Counted from the first letter of the stretch, positions 11,401 to 22,345 are shown. The stretch: 64,000 nucleotides of DNA from Bolinopsis microptera (GCF_026151205.1 NC_087081.1:16170837-16234836); one strand, 5' to 3'. Numbers and translations are program-made. Notes: generated from the sequence alone by a model not told the origin.

Positions 11401-14400
11401 AACACTGTCATTTTGTGAGGCTAGGTCATTTTTTTGTCATTTCTTCTACCAAAGTCACTAAATCAGTTTTTTTATTTGACCAGAGTAGTCTTTGATTGAC
11501 ATAAGTCATGGTAGTACCTGGTTTTCTGGGGTTAAATTCAAAACTTTGGTCTCCATTTTGGGTAACAGTTAGGCGGGGCAATGACTGAACAGCAAAAACG
11601 TCCATATTTATGTAAGAAATATAGATTCTATGTCATTGTCATTCCTTGGGAAGTGTTAATTAATGCTTTTTCTTTCATACAGTAAAAGGAATAGGGTTCA
11701 ATGTATAGGGAACCTAAGCTACAGCATGGTCTATGTGGGCTGTCATTTTGTGAGGCCTGTCATTTTGTAAGGCCGATACCCGTAATCAAATTTACACAGC
11801 AATACAATACAAATAGTAAATAAGACGCTTCGATCTGCTGTGCAGGACATTCAAATCAGTCAAAAACTGTTAATAGAATGCCCTTCTAAGGATTAAGAAT
11901 CAAAATATATAATATTATGATTATAAATAAATAAATTATGGTAGGGTGGGTTAAAACATCTCCACAGATAAAGCTATAATGAGAAACATTATGAGTCAAA
12001 AGACGAAAGCTGAAAAGACTGGATGACATACCATATAAAATAAAGCGATTCAAAAAGGTAGAAATGCGTTAATAAAAACACAACTGCGGTCGTGTCAGTT
12101 GTGTTTCTCTGGATGGGATGTATTATAAGAATTTGCATGTAACTGTAATGTACATTGTAATGTACATCGTAATTGTAATGTACATTGTAATGTACATTGT
12201 ACATTACTGACACCTCTCGGTCGGAACATAGTCCGATCTACGCCATATAACCCTCTCCTTGGAGTTTACGTATAGTAGTACTATTAACTTAGTGAGAAAA
12301 TGGAAATGTGAATCCTGACTTCTGAGTAGCTACACGGTACCATCGTATTGGAAGTATTCACTAGTGTTCAGTAAGGAAGTCTCAACCGTATGGAACATTT
12401 CGAGAAAACTAGAAATATGAATATCGTATAATAGTAGGAAGTCCTGAGTAAGGTTTTGTCTTATCAAAACTTGGTTATATTTTACTATTCCTTCAGTTTC
12501 GAAGATTGCTTTTCGTTATGAGGAGTTTACTTTTGTTCGTATTGATTGTTCTTTCATTTGGGGCCGTTAAAAGCTGTGAGACCGTTTGTGAGTTTCTTTA
12601 TGACAATCCCAGAGATGACTGGAAAAGTCACTCTAGCATAGACGATACTTCCTTTGAAGATGCAGTGAGAAAAGGCAAAGTTGCTGGCATCATATCCGCT
12701 AGTTTTGATACTTTTTCATCTTGTGATTATAAAACAGCCCACCATCAAGTAAATGAATTCTTGAGGTTCTACGTGCATGAGTCTGATGAGTCGAACCAAG
12801 CTCTTGTACTTTGGATACATTACTCCGAGTCTAATGGGTACACCATATTTAAAGTTTCAGGAAAGAATGGAGATGATGAAGTCGGGAAAATTATTGGAGA
12901 GATACGTGAAGATGTAACTGGAAAGGCAGCTAATTTCCAGATTTCGGACCAATATTCCGACTTTTACAAGATATATCTTGGAGATCCTGGCAATTCTACA
13001 AGCTTGGACTACAACTTTAAATCAGCCCAAGATTGGAACTGGTTCCAGAACAACAAAGTACAGTATTACTACAAAGCCAACAACAAAGATACTGAGTTCC
13101 AGTGGGTTGCGCAAGGCTGGCCACTAGAACAGGTGACACTAGATTGTGGAGATGATGTTAATATAACGAGAGACGAGAGTGGATATACTACCTCAACACC
13201 TCCCCGGCTAATAATGACACTATCTCTGACAGATCTAGATGTGGTGAACTGTGTTCTCAAAGATAATGACAAAGACCTGCAAACTGGTCAGATCACTAGA
13301 GTCGGGTACAATTGTAAAGCAGGAGAAGGTGGTGTTGGTAAAGACTGTGAGGATTGTACAACGGGAGAAACAAGTATATCTGGTGCTGGAGAGTGCTACA
13401 CTGGAAACAGTTCCTGTCCTGAAGAGAAGTGGGGAACTGGGGAAAGTTGTCATCAGTGTCCAGAAAATCAGACCAGCAAGCCCAGTACCGTGAAAGAACA
13501 AGAATGTTTCCCTGATTTAAGTGACTGCACCAGAGGTCAATATGGCTATGGAAATGATTGTACCCAGTGTCCTGACGGAAACACAAGCTATGCATTTACA
13601 AAGAAAAAGGTTGGCTGCTTCCCTGATGTAAGTAATTGCACAGGTGGGCAGTATTGATATGGAAATAACTGCACCCAATGCCCCAAAGGAAAGAACAGTT
13701 TAGCGTTTTCAAAACTCGAACAAGACTGCTCCAGAACAGATTTCTACGTCCGTATTGGAGCTGGTAGTGGAGGGTTCCTGATTCTCCTGATAGGTCTCGC
13801 TATAATATCGTGGACAGTTATCCGGAAAATAAAAACCACCACCCCTGAAGATATCAACGTCGAAATGAAAGACACAACTCCTGAAGATACCTACATCAAC
13901 ATGAATGCACAAGACACAACTCCTGAAGATACCTACATCAACATGAATGCACAAGACACAACTCCTGAAGATACCTACATCAACATGAATGCACAAGACA
14001 CAACTCCTGAAGATACCTACATCAACATGAATGCACAAGACACAACTCCTGAAGATACCTACATCAACATGAATGCACAAGACACAACTCCTGAAGATAC
14101 CTACATCAACATGAATGTACAAGACACAACTCCTGAAGGAACCTACATCAACATGAATGCACAAGACACAACTCCTGAAGATACCTACATCAACATGAAT
14201 GCACAAGACACAACTCCTGAAGATACCTACATCAACATGAATGCACAAGACACAACTCCTGAAGATACCTACATCAACATGAATGCACAAGACACAACTC
14301 CTGAAGATACCTACATCAACATGAATGCACAAGACACAACTCCTGAAGGAACCTACATCAACATGAATGCACAAGACACAACTCCTGAAGATACCTACAT

Positions 14401-17400
14401 CAACATGAATGCACAAGACACAACTCCTGAAGATACCTACATCAACATGAATGCACAAGACACAACTCCTGAAGATACCTACATCAACATGAATGCACAA
14501 GACACAACTCCTGAAGGAACCTACATCAACATGAATGCACAAGACACAACTCCTGAGGATACCTACATCAACATGAATGCACAAGACACAACTCCTGAAG
14601 ATACCTACATCAACATGAATGTACAAGACACAACTCCTGAAGGAACCTACATCAACATGAATGCACAAGACACAACTCCTGAAGATACCTACATCAACAT
14701 GAATGCACAAGACACAACTCCTGAAGATACCTACATCAACATGAATGCACAAGACACAACTCCTGAAGATACCTACATCAACATGAATGCACAAGACACA
14801 ACTCCTGAAGATACCTACATCAACATGAATTCACAAGACACAACTCCTGAAGGAACCTACATCAACATGAATGCACAAGACACAACTCCTGAAGATACCT
14901 ACATCAACATGAATGCACAAGACACAACTCCTGAAGATACCTACATCAACATGAATTCACAAGACACAACTCCTGAAGATACCTACATCAACATGAATGC
15001 ACAAGACACAACTCCTGAAGATACCTACATCAACATGAATGCACAAGACACAACTCCTGAAGATACCTACATCAACATGAATGCACAAGACACAACTCCT
15101 GAAGGAACCTACATCAACATGAATGCACAAGACACAACTCCTGAGGATACCTACATCAACATGAATGCACAAGACACAACTCCTGAAGATACCTACATCA
15201 ACATGAATGCACAAGACACAACTCCTGAAGATACCTACATCAACATGAATGTACAAGACACAACTCCTGAAGGAACCTACATCAACATGAATGCACAAGA
15301 CACAACTCCTGAAGATACCTACATCAACATGAATGCACAAGACACAACTCCTGAAGATACCTCATCAACATGAATGCACAAGTCACAACTCCTGAAGATA
15401 CCTACATCAACATGAATGGACAAGACACAACTCCTGAAGATACCTACATCAACATGAATGCACAAGACACAACTCCTGAAGGAACCTACATCAACATGAA
15501 TGCACAAGACACAACTCCTGAAGATACCTACATCAACATGAATGCACAAGACACAACTCCTGAAGGAACCTACATCAACATGAATGCACAAGACACAACT
15601 CCTGAAGATACCTACATCAACATGAATGCACAAGACACAACTCCTGAAGGAACCTACATCAACATGAATGCACAAGACACAACTCCTGAGGATACCTACA
15701 TCAACATGAATGCACAAGACACAACTCCTGAAGATACCTACATCAACATGAATGTACAAGACACAACTCCTGAAGGAACCTACATCAACATGAATGTACA
15801 AGACACAACTCCTGAAGGAACCTACATCAACATGAATGCACAAGACACAACTCCTGAAGATACCTACATCAACATGAATGCACAAGACACAACTCCTGAA
15901 GATACCTACATCAACATGAATGCACAAGACACAACTCCTGAAGATACCTACATCAACATGAATGCACAAGACACAACTCCTGAAGATACCTACATCAACA
16001 TGAATGTACAAGACACAACTCCTGAAGGAACCTACATCAACATGAATGCACAAGACACAACTCCTGAAGATACCTACATCAACATGAATGCACAAGACAC
16101 AACTCCTGAAGGAACATACATCAACATGAATGCACAAGACACAACTCCTGAGGATACCTACATCAACATGAATGCACAAGACACAACTCCTGAAGATACC
16201 TACATCAACATGAATGTACAAGACACAACTCCTGAAGGAACCTACATCAACATGAATGCACAAGACACAACTCCTGAAGATACCTACATCAACATGAATT
16301 CACAAGACACAACTCCTGAAGATACCTACATCAACATGAATTCACAACACACAACTCCTGAAGATACCTACATCAACATGAATGCACAAGACACAACTCC
16401 TGAAGGTACCTACATCAACATGAATATTGAATAACAAATGAATAAAAACTTAAGTTCTACGTGATGTCATTAGTACTTTTATTCATGATTTTTGTCGATT
16501 TTGATTTAGACTCCAGAGCCATTTACAGAATTTGAGATATACATTAGAATTATAATTAGAATCAAATTTACACAGCAATATAATAAAAATAGTAAATAAT
16601 TTAGAGATGCTTCGATCTGCTGTGCAGGACATTCAAATCAGTCAAAAACTGTTATATCAAAAAACTGTTAATATAGAACATAAAAAGTATTGACTGATTA
16701 GTTTAATTCCACACCTCCTTGACAATATAATATACAAATTTTGTTTGAGATTTGCAGTTCTTGCTCATACTGTATTAAATTGATTGGGTGATATACAGTA
16801 AATAATTAATAAGTGAAAGGAGAATCTTACTTTAATTGTTTACATTTTTAATTGCTTTCATCTTCTGATAAAACTTATCAAATTCATTCTAGATGGTACT
16901 ATGTTTTCATTCATTATCAGCTTCCAGATTTTACCGTTATCTACAGAGTATCATTTTTTATAATTACGAATAAAACCAGCTGCATAATATGGGACAAAAT
17001 GTGTTCGAAATTGCTTATATTGGAGCAATTGTGAGAAAATACCATGGAATTTTAAGAGTAGGAATGCCAGAGGTATTCCATAGGTTTTTTGCACTACAAC
17101 AAGGAATTGCGAAAGGGATTTTGGATGTTTTTGCCATTTTAGGAATGACGATAGTGGCAAAATCTTAATATATGAATATCCCTCTAGCTTTAAATTACTA
17201 ACCTTATCGGTGCCTAGATTCGATTTTATCTTCTTTAGTATCGAAGAAGTTGAACAACCTGGAAGTGTTTAAGGGTATTATAAAAAGTAACAATCTAAAT
17301 GTAGCACTATTACTTTTGTCACTAATACTCTATGATCTGCAAAAAGAAAGCGATGTGTTCAAGTCTAGACGTGAATTGACAAGAAGTCAAAAGCATCTTT

Positions 17401-17557
17401 AAATCAAGTAAGAACAGTTGCAAAGGTAACTAAGTTTATTCGCTTGTATACCATTTATTTTACTTAAGGGGGTCGGGGGTGGGGGCTGTTACTAACACTC
17501 ACCAGCAGGTTTATAGATTGGGAACACTCCGTACAGGTTCTTGGCAGCAGCAGACAT
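5414..17557 (-). CDS. TruB-family pseudouridine synthase-like protein, active site degenerate (7 exons)
   Basis: Seven exons on the minus strand join without a phase conflict: 17557-17503 (ATG), 17258-17203, 6631-6551, 6405-6212, 6010-5879, 5748-5664 and 5527-5414 (TAA). The 717-nt CDS gives 238 aa. TruB enzymes convert U55 of tRNA to pseudouridine; animal TRUB1 and TRUB2 act on tRNA, mRNA or mitochondrial RNA. Fold markers are present: N-terminal GVFPIYKPAG followed by TSSILKKIK, then VLGVGKAVKYI, YLVRGMLGVATNTYD, a GNIQQIPP segment and a C-terminal YATSLLNDLG. Key residues are altered. The catalytic segment reads HSGALNNYSEG where the family has HGGTLDxxAxG, so the catalytic Asp is Asn. PPxYSAxK is PPVLPSFR, and the Arg of YIRSL is Thr. 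Intron 2 (about 10.6 kb) contains both receptor paralogues. It is probably a pseudo-enzyme; whether TRUB1- or TRUB2-derived is unclear. Confidence 0.78.
7399..9984 (-). CDS. receptor A: Ig and cysteine-rich single-pass receptor with multi-tyrosine tail
   Basis: Two exons, 9984-7751 and 7615-7399, joined in phase 2 (donor CAG|GTGAGA), encode 816 aa. I chose the ATG at 9984 because a hydrophobic signal peptide (residues 1-19) starts there. The ectodomain has an unrecognised N-terminal domain (about 20-205), an Ig-like domain with C233, W244 and C288 (about 212-305), a second beta-rich region (about 310-400) and GCC2/GCC3 or TNFR-like Cys repeats (about 402-541) of the form C-x(4-5)-G-x-G-x-x-C-x-x-CP. 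A TM helix spans about 550-571. The 245-residue tail carries YATL at 629, VSYATL at 680, YMCL at 700, YMND at 725, TYASV at 767, VEYCTI at 794 and a terminal YMNM at 810. VxYxxL/I matches ITIM consensus; YMNM matches PI3K/GRB2 SH2 sites as in CD28. It lies inside TruB-like intron 2, co-oriented with the host gene. The ligand is unknown. Confidence 0.85.
9985..10361. promoter_or_regulatory. 5' flank of receptor A, shared with receptor B
   Basis: About 150 bp upstream of the receptor A start is closely similar, in reverse complement, to about 12350-12517 upstream of receptor B. The duplicated block therefore includes probable promoter and 5' UTR sequence. No TATA box or initiator is assigned. 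No coding sequence is evident up to the inverted-repeat element at 10362. Confidence 0.5.
10362..11784. mobile_element. non-autonomous DNA transposon with 26-bp perfect TIRs
   Basis: TIRs are exact reverse complements: 10362-10387 begins TACGGGTATCGGCC and 11759-11784 ends GGCCGATACCCGTA. A short motif, CCTTACAAAATGAC or its complement GTCATTTTGTGAGGC, recurs inside near 10555, 10722, 11214, 11234, 11385, 11405 and 11742. No transposase ORF is visible. If the outer TA pairs are read as target duplication, insertion was at a TA dinucleotide, as for Tc1/mariner-type elements. It separates the head-to-head receptors. Confidence 0.8.
11785..11885. repeat. dispersed repeat, copy 1 of 3
   Basis: A block starting ATCAAATTTACACAGCAATA and containing CTTCGATCTGCTGTGCAGG recurs at about 16560-16660 and, more degraded, at about 18030-18110. 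All copies lie in the same orientation around the receptor pair, which suggests duplicated flanks or an old mobile element. Confidence 0.7.
11886..12517. other. spacer and 5' flank of receptor B
   Basis: Non-coding. It contains repeated TGTACATTGTAATG units at about 12140-12205. From about 12350 to the start codon it is homologous, inverted, to the 5' flank of receptor A. Confidence 0.5.
12518..16434 (+). pseudogene. receptor B: paralogue of receptor A with about 61 tandem YINM units; two disabling lesions
   Basis: The start and signal peptide match receptor A, followed by the same N-terminal domain to about 13060. The whole Ig domain is then missing: WNWFQNN is followed directly by the second beta-rich region. 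Cys repeats follow. At 13655-13657 a TGA replaces the GGA (Gly) of receptor A. The same frame then continues through the last Cys repeat, a TM helix (about 13760-13830) and a short RKIKTTTPED linker into the array. The ITIM-bearing middle tail and the intron of receptor A are absent. At about 15361 a one-base deletion (CCTCATC for CCTACATC) shifts the frame; the array continues from 15370 in the new frame and ends MNIE-stop. It is either a pseudogene or a locus with two sequence errors. If both were corrected it would be a single-exon Cys-rich receptor with a giant phosphotyrosine tail. It lies inside TruB-like intron 2 on the opposite strand. Confidence 0.8.
13871..16434 (+). repeat. 42-bp coding tandem array, about 61 units
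   Basis: Each unit encodes D-T-T-P-E-(D/G)-T-Y-I-N-M-N-(A/V/S)-Q. The Tyr context YINM is invariant as far as I can read. Variation is concentrated at two sites. A unit ending in NVQ is regularly followed by a PEG unit, which points to amplification of a multi-unit block. Near-identity at DNA level implies recent expansion or gene conversion. One unit at about 15361 is a base short. Confidence 0.95.
16435..17202. other. 3' flank of receptor B and intron of the TruB-like gene
   Basis: Just after the receptor B stop is AATAAA, and the sequence resembles the region after the receptor A stop. A dispersed repeat lies at 16560-16660. No further exon is seen before the TruB-like exon at 17203-17258. 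Confidence 0.5.
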
Positions 17558-18928
17558 GACGACCACAAGATGTTAGAAAGAGACAAAAGGACACTGTTCA
17601 GAAACCCAGCATCCACTGAATTAATTAGCTGAGCAAGTTCTCACTCTGCTATCTTTAAATCACTGTTATCTTTCCAGATTGATTGATTACTCAAATGTAT
17701 GGTTTTCTAGCTTGATAATCTTTGTATCACATGTGTTTTTCTATTAACACTGGTCACTTAATATATAATAGTCACTGTTGTCACTCTTGTTTTTAGCCTC
17801 TTTCCATCAACTAATAAATGGGGGGAAATGCATTAATTGCTGGAAACCTTATGAATAATTGATATTAATTGAATTATTATTAATAAGCTGTTTCAGAATT
17901 TATAATTTGAATAAAGACGTCACGGGCGACGTCACAAAGGGTTGGAAAGTCTTTTAGAATTAGAATTAGAATTAAATTAGAATTAGAATTAGAATTAGAA
18001 GTAGAAGTAGAATTATAATTATAATTATAATTATAATTAAACTTACACAGCAATACTATAAGAGTACAAATAATTTAAAGAAGCTGTTAGAATTAAAAAA
18101 ACTGTTAGGAGAATACCCTTCTAAGGACATAGAATCAAAACATATTATAGTATGAGGTACAAATATGTATGACATGCAACCTACACAGTTCAATTTAAGC
18201 TTAGATTAAATTGTAGGGACTCACAATGAAACAAACGCCTCAGATTGAGAGGGAAAAAACTAATATAATTAGCATACAAATAATTTTCATAAAAAAGTAA
18301 AAGTAAGTAAAAGGTAATAAAAAAGACTTATAAATTGGGTGTCGTGAAGACTCACTGCACTAGTAAAAGAAAGTCACTAGCCCATGCATAAAATTATAAT
18401 AAATAAGCAATTTTTCTTTACAAATCTTCGCATAATAGAAATTCATGCGGTACCAGTTGAATATATTATATATAATAATAACATTACCTATATTTGCCAC
18501 CTTAGCAGGCCTAACTTGCTCTACCATACCGCTTATTTTAAACTTTATAGATAGTAGTGCATAGAGAGATTCGATCTCTTCCAACATTAATAGAGTGTAT
18601 TTAGGGAGAACATAAAAATAACAAACAGTTAAGATAAAACTTTGTAAAACTAAACTACAAATCAACAGGTTTAAATACATGCTATAATTGTTGCAGTGAT
18701 GGCAATAATACCACAATCTTTCATTCTGCTGTCGACATTTAATAGTCTAATGACCAGTGACCACTACAATAATAATTTAATTAAATATTTATCAATATTT
18801 ATAGAAAGTTTATGTACCAGATACAAATGCCACAGATAAGAGTATACTGTGATTATAATTATTCAACTCAAAACTTGACAGAGGTTATAAACTAAGAAAG
18901 GAGGCAATAACCATTGAAATCCCCTTAG
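17558..18928. other. intergenic, simple repeats
   Basis: Upstream flank of the TruB-like gene. It holds an AATTAG microsatellite at about 17950-18040 and a degraded dispersed-repeat copy at about 18030-18110. Otherwise it is AT-rich with no supported gene. Confidence 0.6.
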
Positions 18929-19089
18929 GCCGTAGTACATACATATTACATTACACTGGAGCTTACACAGTGTAATTTCCTCCAGTCTGTGCCGCGTACG
19001 TTTATATAGCCGCGCGGCGCAGACTGGAGGAAATTACACTGTATAAGCTCCAGTGTAATGTAATAATCATATTATGCATGTACTACGGC
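18929..19089. mobile_element. fold-back MITE, TTAA-type (copy 2)
   Basis: Sister of the element at 3239-3392, with perfect 10-bp ends GCCGTAGTAC and GTACTACGGC and long inverted arms. The right flank is TTAA (19090-19093); the left is TTAG, one mismatch from a target duplication. It ends 31 bp beyond the stop codon of the Ig receptor gene and lies in its 3' flank. Confidence 0.85.
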
Positions 19090-19120
19090 TTAAGTGTTAG
19101 CGACAAATATTATAGTAAGC

Positions 19121-20608
19121 TCAAGCATAAGTTTGGTTTGGAAGAACATTATATCCTGGCGGGGGACTAGCAGCAGAAACTACCGGGGCAGTGTTGGGCA
19201 CAGGGCACACAGGGTTGTTTACTGTAATGGTAGGAGTTCGGGTGTCTCCAGGGTTTGTAAGACAAGAGCACATTCCCTCACAACACCAATCAACACAGAG
19301 TCCACCCCGACAGCATGCAAGCACAGACGCAACAGAGAAGAAAAGAATCGTTACAGTAGGAATAACAATACCCATATGATAATGCATTTCATTTTCAAAT
19401 TGCCAACGTGAATATCCATAGATCTCATAATAAGGCATTTCAGAATAAGAATCACGTAGGTGTTCTCCTCTGGATAGTAACTTTCCTTCAGAATCAGCAC
19501 TGCAGTATATATCGTATCCTTGATCAAAAATACAGACATTCTCGAAAAATATAAATGACTCAGTTATATTTGAGACTTTGTGACTCTTCTCACTGTAGCT
19601 GAAGCAATTCCAAGCATCGCTTTCAGTTGTAGTTTCTATGGGTTGAATAGTTTCGGATTTTGTTTTATTTGTGGTACTGAAAAACCAAAAAACGGGGCCA
19701 TTTTCAACAACACACTGCATCAGAACTTTTGACTTCAGACCAATATTGAAGTTTCTTTTAAAGTATGTGATGTTTGTGGGTAATTTCTCATCAGATGCCG
19801 AATCAAGAACAGTGATATTTAAAGATTGAGGTCCATCCCATCTCGAACGAGAGCCCCAGATGCATTTGTAATCACCAAAATCATCCTCTGTGACATTGCG
19901 TATTGAAAGAACCGATGTGAAGCATTTGGTTCTTCTTCTGTTTAGAGTAAATCTATAATACTCTTCAAGACTTTCAGTAGTGATGTCCATTGCTTTAATG
20001 ATGTCTGATCCTCCTTGTAAGATCTCACAGTAGTCATAGGTCAGGAAACTGTAAATTTCATAATTGGCATCTTCAGTTGATATAGCTTCTCCCTTCCTTT
20101 CCCATGTGTAGTTACAAGAGTGTTCGTTTTCTTCAACTGTATAACCATTTTCGTTGTTGCAGTAAATCCGTAAATTAGAATTATATTCTTGTATAATCTT
20201 TGAGCATCTGAAAATCTCATGATTATCTAAAATTAGCCAAATTCTTGAAATATTACTCTGTAAAGCAATCATTGGAATTAGACTATTCTAGGTAACAATC
20301 ATAACAGCACAGTGGGTATCTAGTGCCCAATAAGGCTATAAGCTCATGCAAGAACTCTGACTTAACCCACTAAAAAGAGTCAACTACAAATGATGTAAAT
20401 GTAAAAAATGTAAATGATCAATTATACATTGCTTTTAAAACGTATTCTTCATTCACCTGATTTCAAGTGGTGCTCCAATAATAGCAGGAACTTTTCTCAG
20501 AGTAGTGTGAGAGAATAACTCTTCATTCGAGGAGATAGGTAGTACTCCCAATAGGATGCATAACCCAATACTAATGAACATACTGAGAAAAACAAGTTTT
20601 AAATTCAT
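19121..20608 (-). CDS. Ig-like single-pass receptor with Cys-rich juxtamembrane and PPPGY tail
   Basis: Two exons, 20608-20457 and 20282-19121, join in phase 2 to give 437 aa. The ATG at 20608 begins a hydrophobic signal peptide (MNLKLVFLSMFISIGLCILL). The ectodomain shows an Ig-type DDFGDYKCIWG followed by SLNITVLD, then a second Cys-containing domain with many N-glycosylation sites. A TM helix (VIPTVTILFFSVASVLACC) is followed by a cysteine cluster with CC, C and CC pairs, then a Pro-rich tail with PPPGYNVLP near the C-terminus. PPxY binds WW domains; PPPGY is close but not exact. No ITIM is evident. It is on the same strand as receptor A and the TruB-like gene and could belong to a local receptor cluster. 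No named family is recognised. Confidence 0.75.
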
Positions 20609-20629
20609 CCTTATATTATATTATATTAA

Positions 20630-22060
20630 TTTACAATAAAATTGTATAATAAAATTTTTAAACTTCTGTTGACAGGTTTGAACAGTGGCGTAATGAAGTG
20701 CCCCGCCGACCCTGCTGTGCTGAGGGGCGCCAAATCGTCGTTTGAATGTAGGACAATTTTGAAAAACTTAACTACGGTACATCTAATTTGTTCTTAATTC
20801 TAAAGCAAAATTTTTAATTAAAAAAATTTTATTCTATACCCTTAATCAATTCATATTTAGTTGAAATATTTTAAGTCAAAGTAAACATTTCACAGAAGTG
20901 GTTTTATTATAATAAAATAATTTATGATATGTGATGAATTAATAAATTTTAAAAAAACACAAGTTTTACTTTGCAACACTGGTTCTGCACGTGGCTGATC
21001 AAAAGAGTTTGGTTTACATTTCTGAACTACAGCGTACATTAAAAGCTAACTTACTAAGACTGAATCATTTTTAATACATATTAAATTGGACGAGGTTCAA
21101 TGAATTAGCCACAAAAATGTTCAAATTGTGTAGGAGGGTAAGGGCACAATTACTAATAATCGAAATTGACTTTACAATTATAGTTGTTTTTGATAGACTG
21201 ATAGAGGGAAACATTATTTATCACCTGCTTTAGGAACCATGGGGAAATATTGTTTTTAGCTGGTCAAGGATCAGCTATTAATAAAGAGACCTAATATAGA
21301 GAGACACAACAATTATTATATTTCTGGTTTCATCCTTGTCAGTTAAACAAAAATTTCAGTTAAACAAAAATTTCAATTTTACGCCATTTATCACAAAGTA
21401 AACAAGTGTGGCAAAGAAGCTTTTTATAAATCTTTATATTTCACTGGGAAGTTTGATTAGGTTTTTAAATAAATGAGCAATACAGGTACATTTTTCCTTT
21501 ACTGACATGAAGATGTAACTAGGTCAAGAAAACAACAATTCCAAGAAAACAACAATTTTATTTAGTATCAATTAAAGCAAACAAAAATATATGTCATGTA
21601 TAACTAGCAGGGCCTTTATACTTGTAGACTTGTAGTAGCAATAGAGTGGCTAGAAGATATATACAACCTATCACAAAAATACGTCGAAAAGAATCCGCGT
21701 GATACAGGATCGGAGAATGCAGACCGTGAAGCTTACGCACCCAGCCTTGCCTCCTGAGTTCTTGGTTGGGTAGGCATTTATACGAATTTGGTCGTTTTTA
21801 CTCCGAGTCTCTTTGTTAAAAAATAATAAAATATATCTCAGGAGTTAACTTCATTCAACAATATCAATATTGATATCAACTAATCAAATTAACTAAAGTA
21901 CTTTCGAATAAATTATCAAATATAGGTTCAATATGATATAAACTAAAATATTTAATAATCAAAAACATTTTTTAAAGCATTACATTTAGTGGTTAAAAAC
22001 GATTTAAAAGCTTTTCAGCTTATAGTTTAATCATGATAGTAACAATAAACGTTTGTGCTT
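20630..22060. repeat. degenerate transposon-derived sequence
   Basis: No coding exon is supported. Segments near 20740-20940 match about 32165-32480 in inverted orientation. About 21160-21290 matches 32735-32855 directly. These are probably remnants of one dispersed element family. Confidence 0.55.
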
Positions 22061-22063
22061 TCA

Positions 22064-22345
22064 TGTTGACGGATGTTACTCGTCTAGACGTCGAAATTTC
22101 GTCGAAGTAGCGCGCGCTATTATGGCCCGATGGCAAGTACTACGAAATAGCGCGCGCTGGGCCAGACCATTAACAACGGTCAAATAAAAGTGCAGCGCTT
22201 GTAGTGCGATGCGCTATATTACTGTGCCGCGCCGAGCTGCGATGAATTGACATCGTCAATTAAGTGCGGCGCGGCGCGCGCTCTTCTTCGAAGAAATTTG
22301 ACAAGTACAGATGCAGAGTTACATCCGTCAACCTTACCATTGACA
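22064..22345. mobile_element. GC-rich fold-back MITE, copy 1
   Basis: Begins TTGACGGATGTTACTCGTCT and ends with the inverse near 22321-22340. The arms carry repeated GTAGCGCGCGC and TTCTTCGAAG blocks. It is the same family as 23257-23744. Confidence 0.65.

Noticed and set aside
13655-13657. Programmed UGA readthrough or selenocysteine in receptor B
   Set aside because: The paralogue has Gly there, no SECIS-like element was recognised and a second frameshift lies downstream; a mutation or sequence error is simpler.
13709-16263. Long minus-strand ORFs with MCIHVDVGIFRSCVL repeats
   Set aside because: They are the antisense shadow of the 42-bp coding array; the plus frame is continuous with a TM segment and a receptor paralogue.
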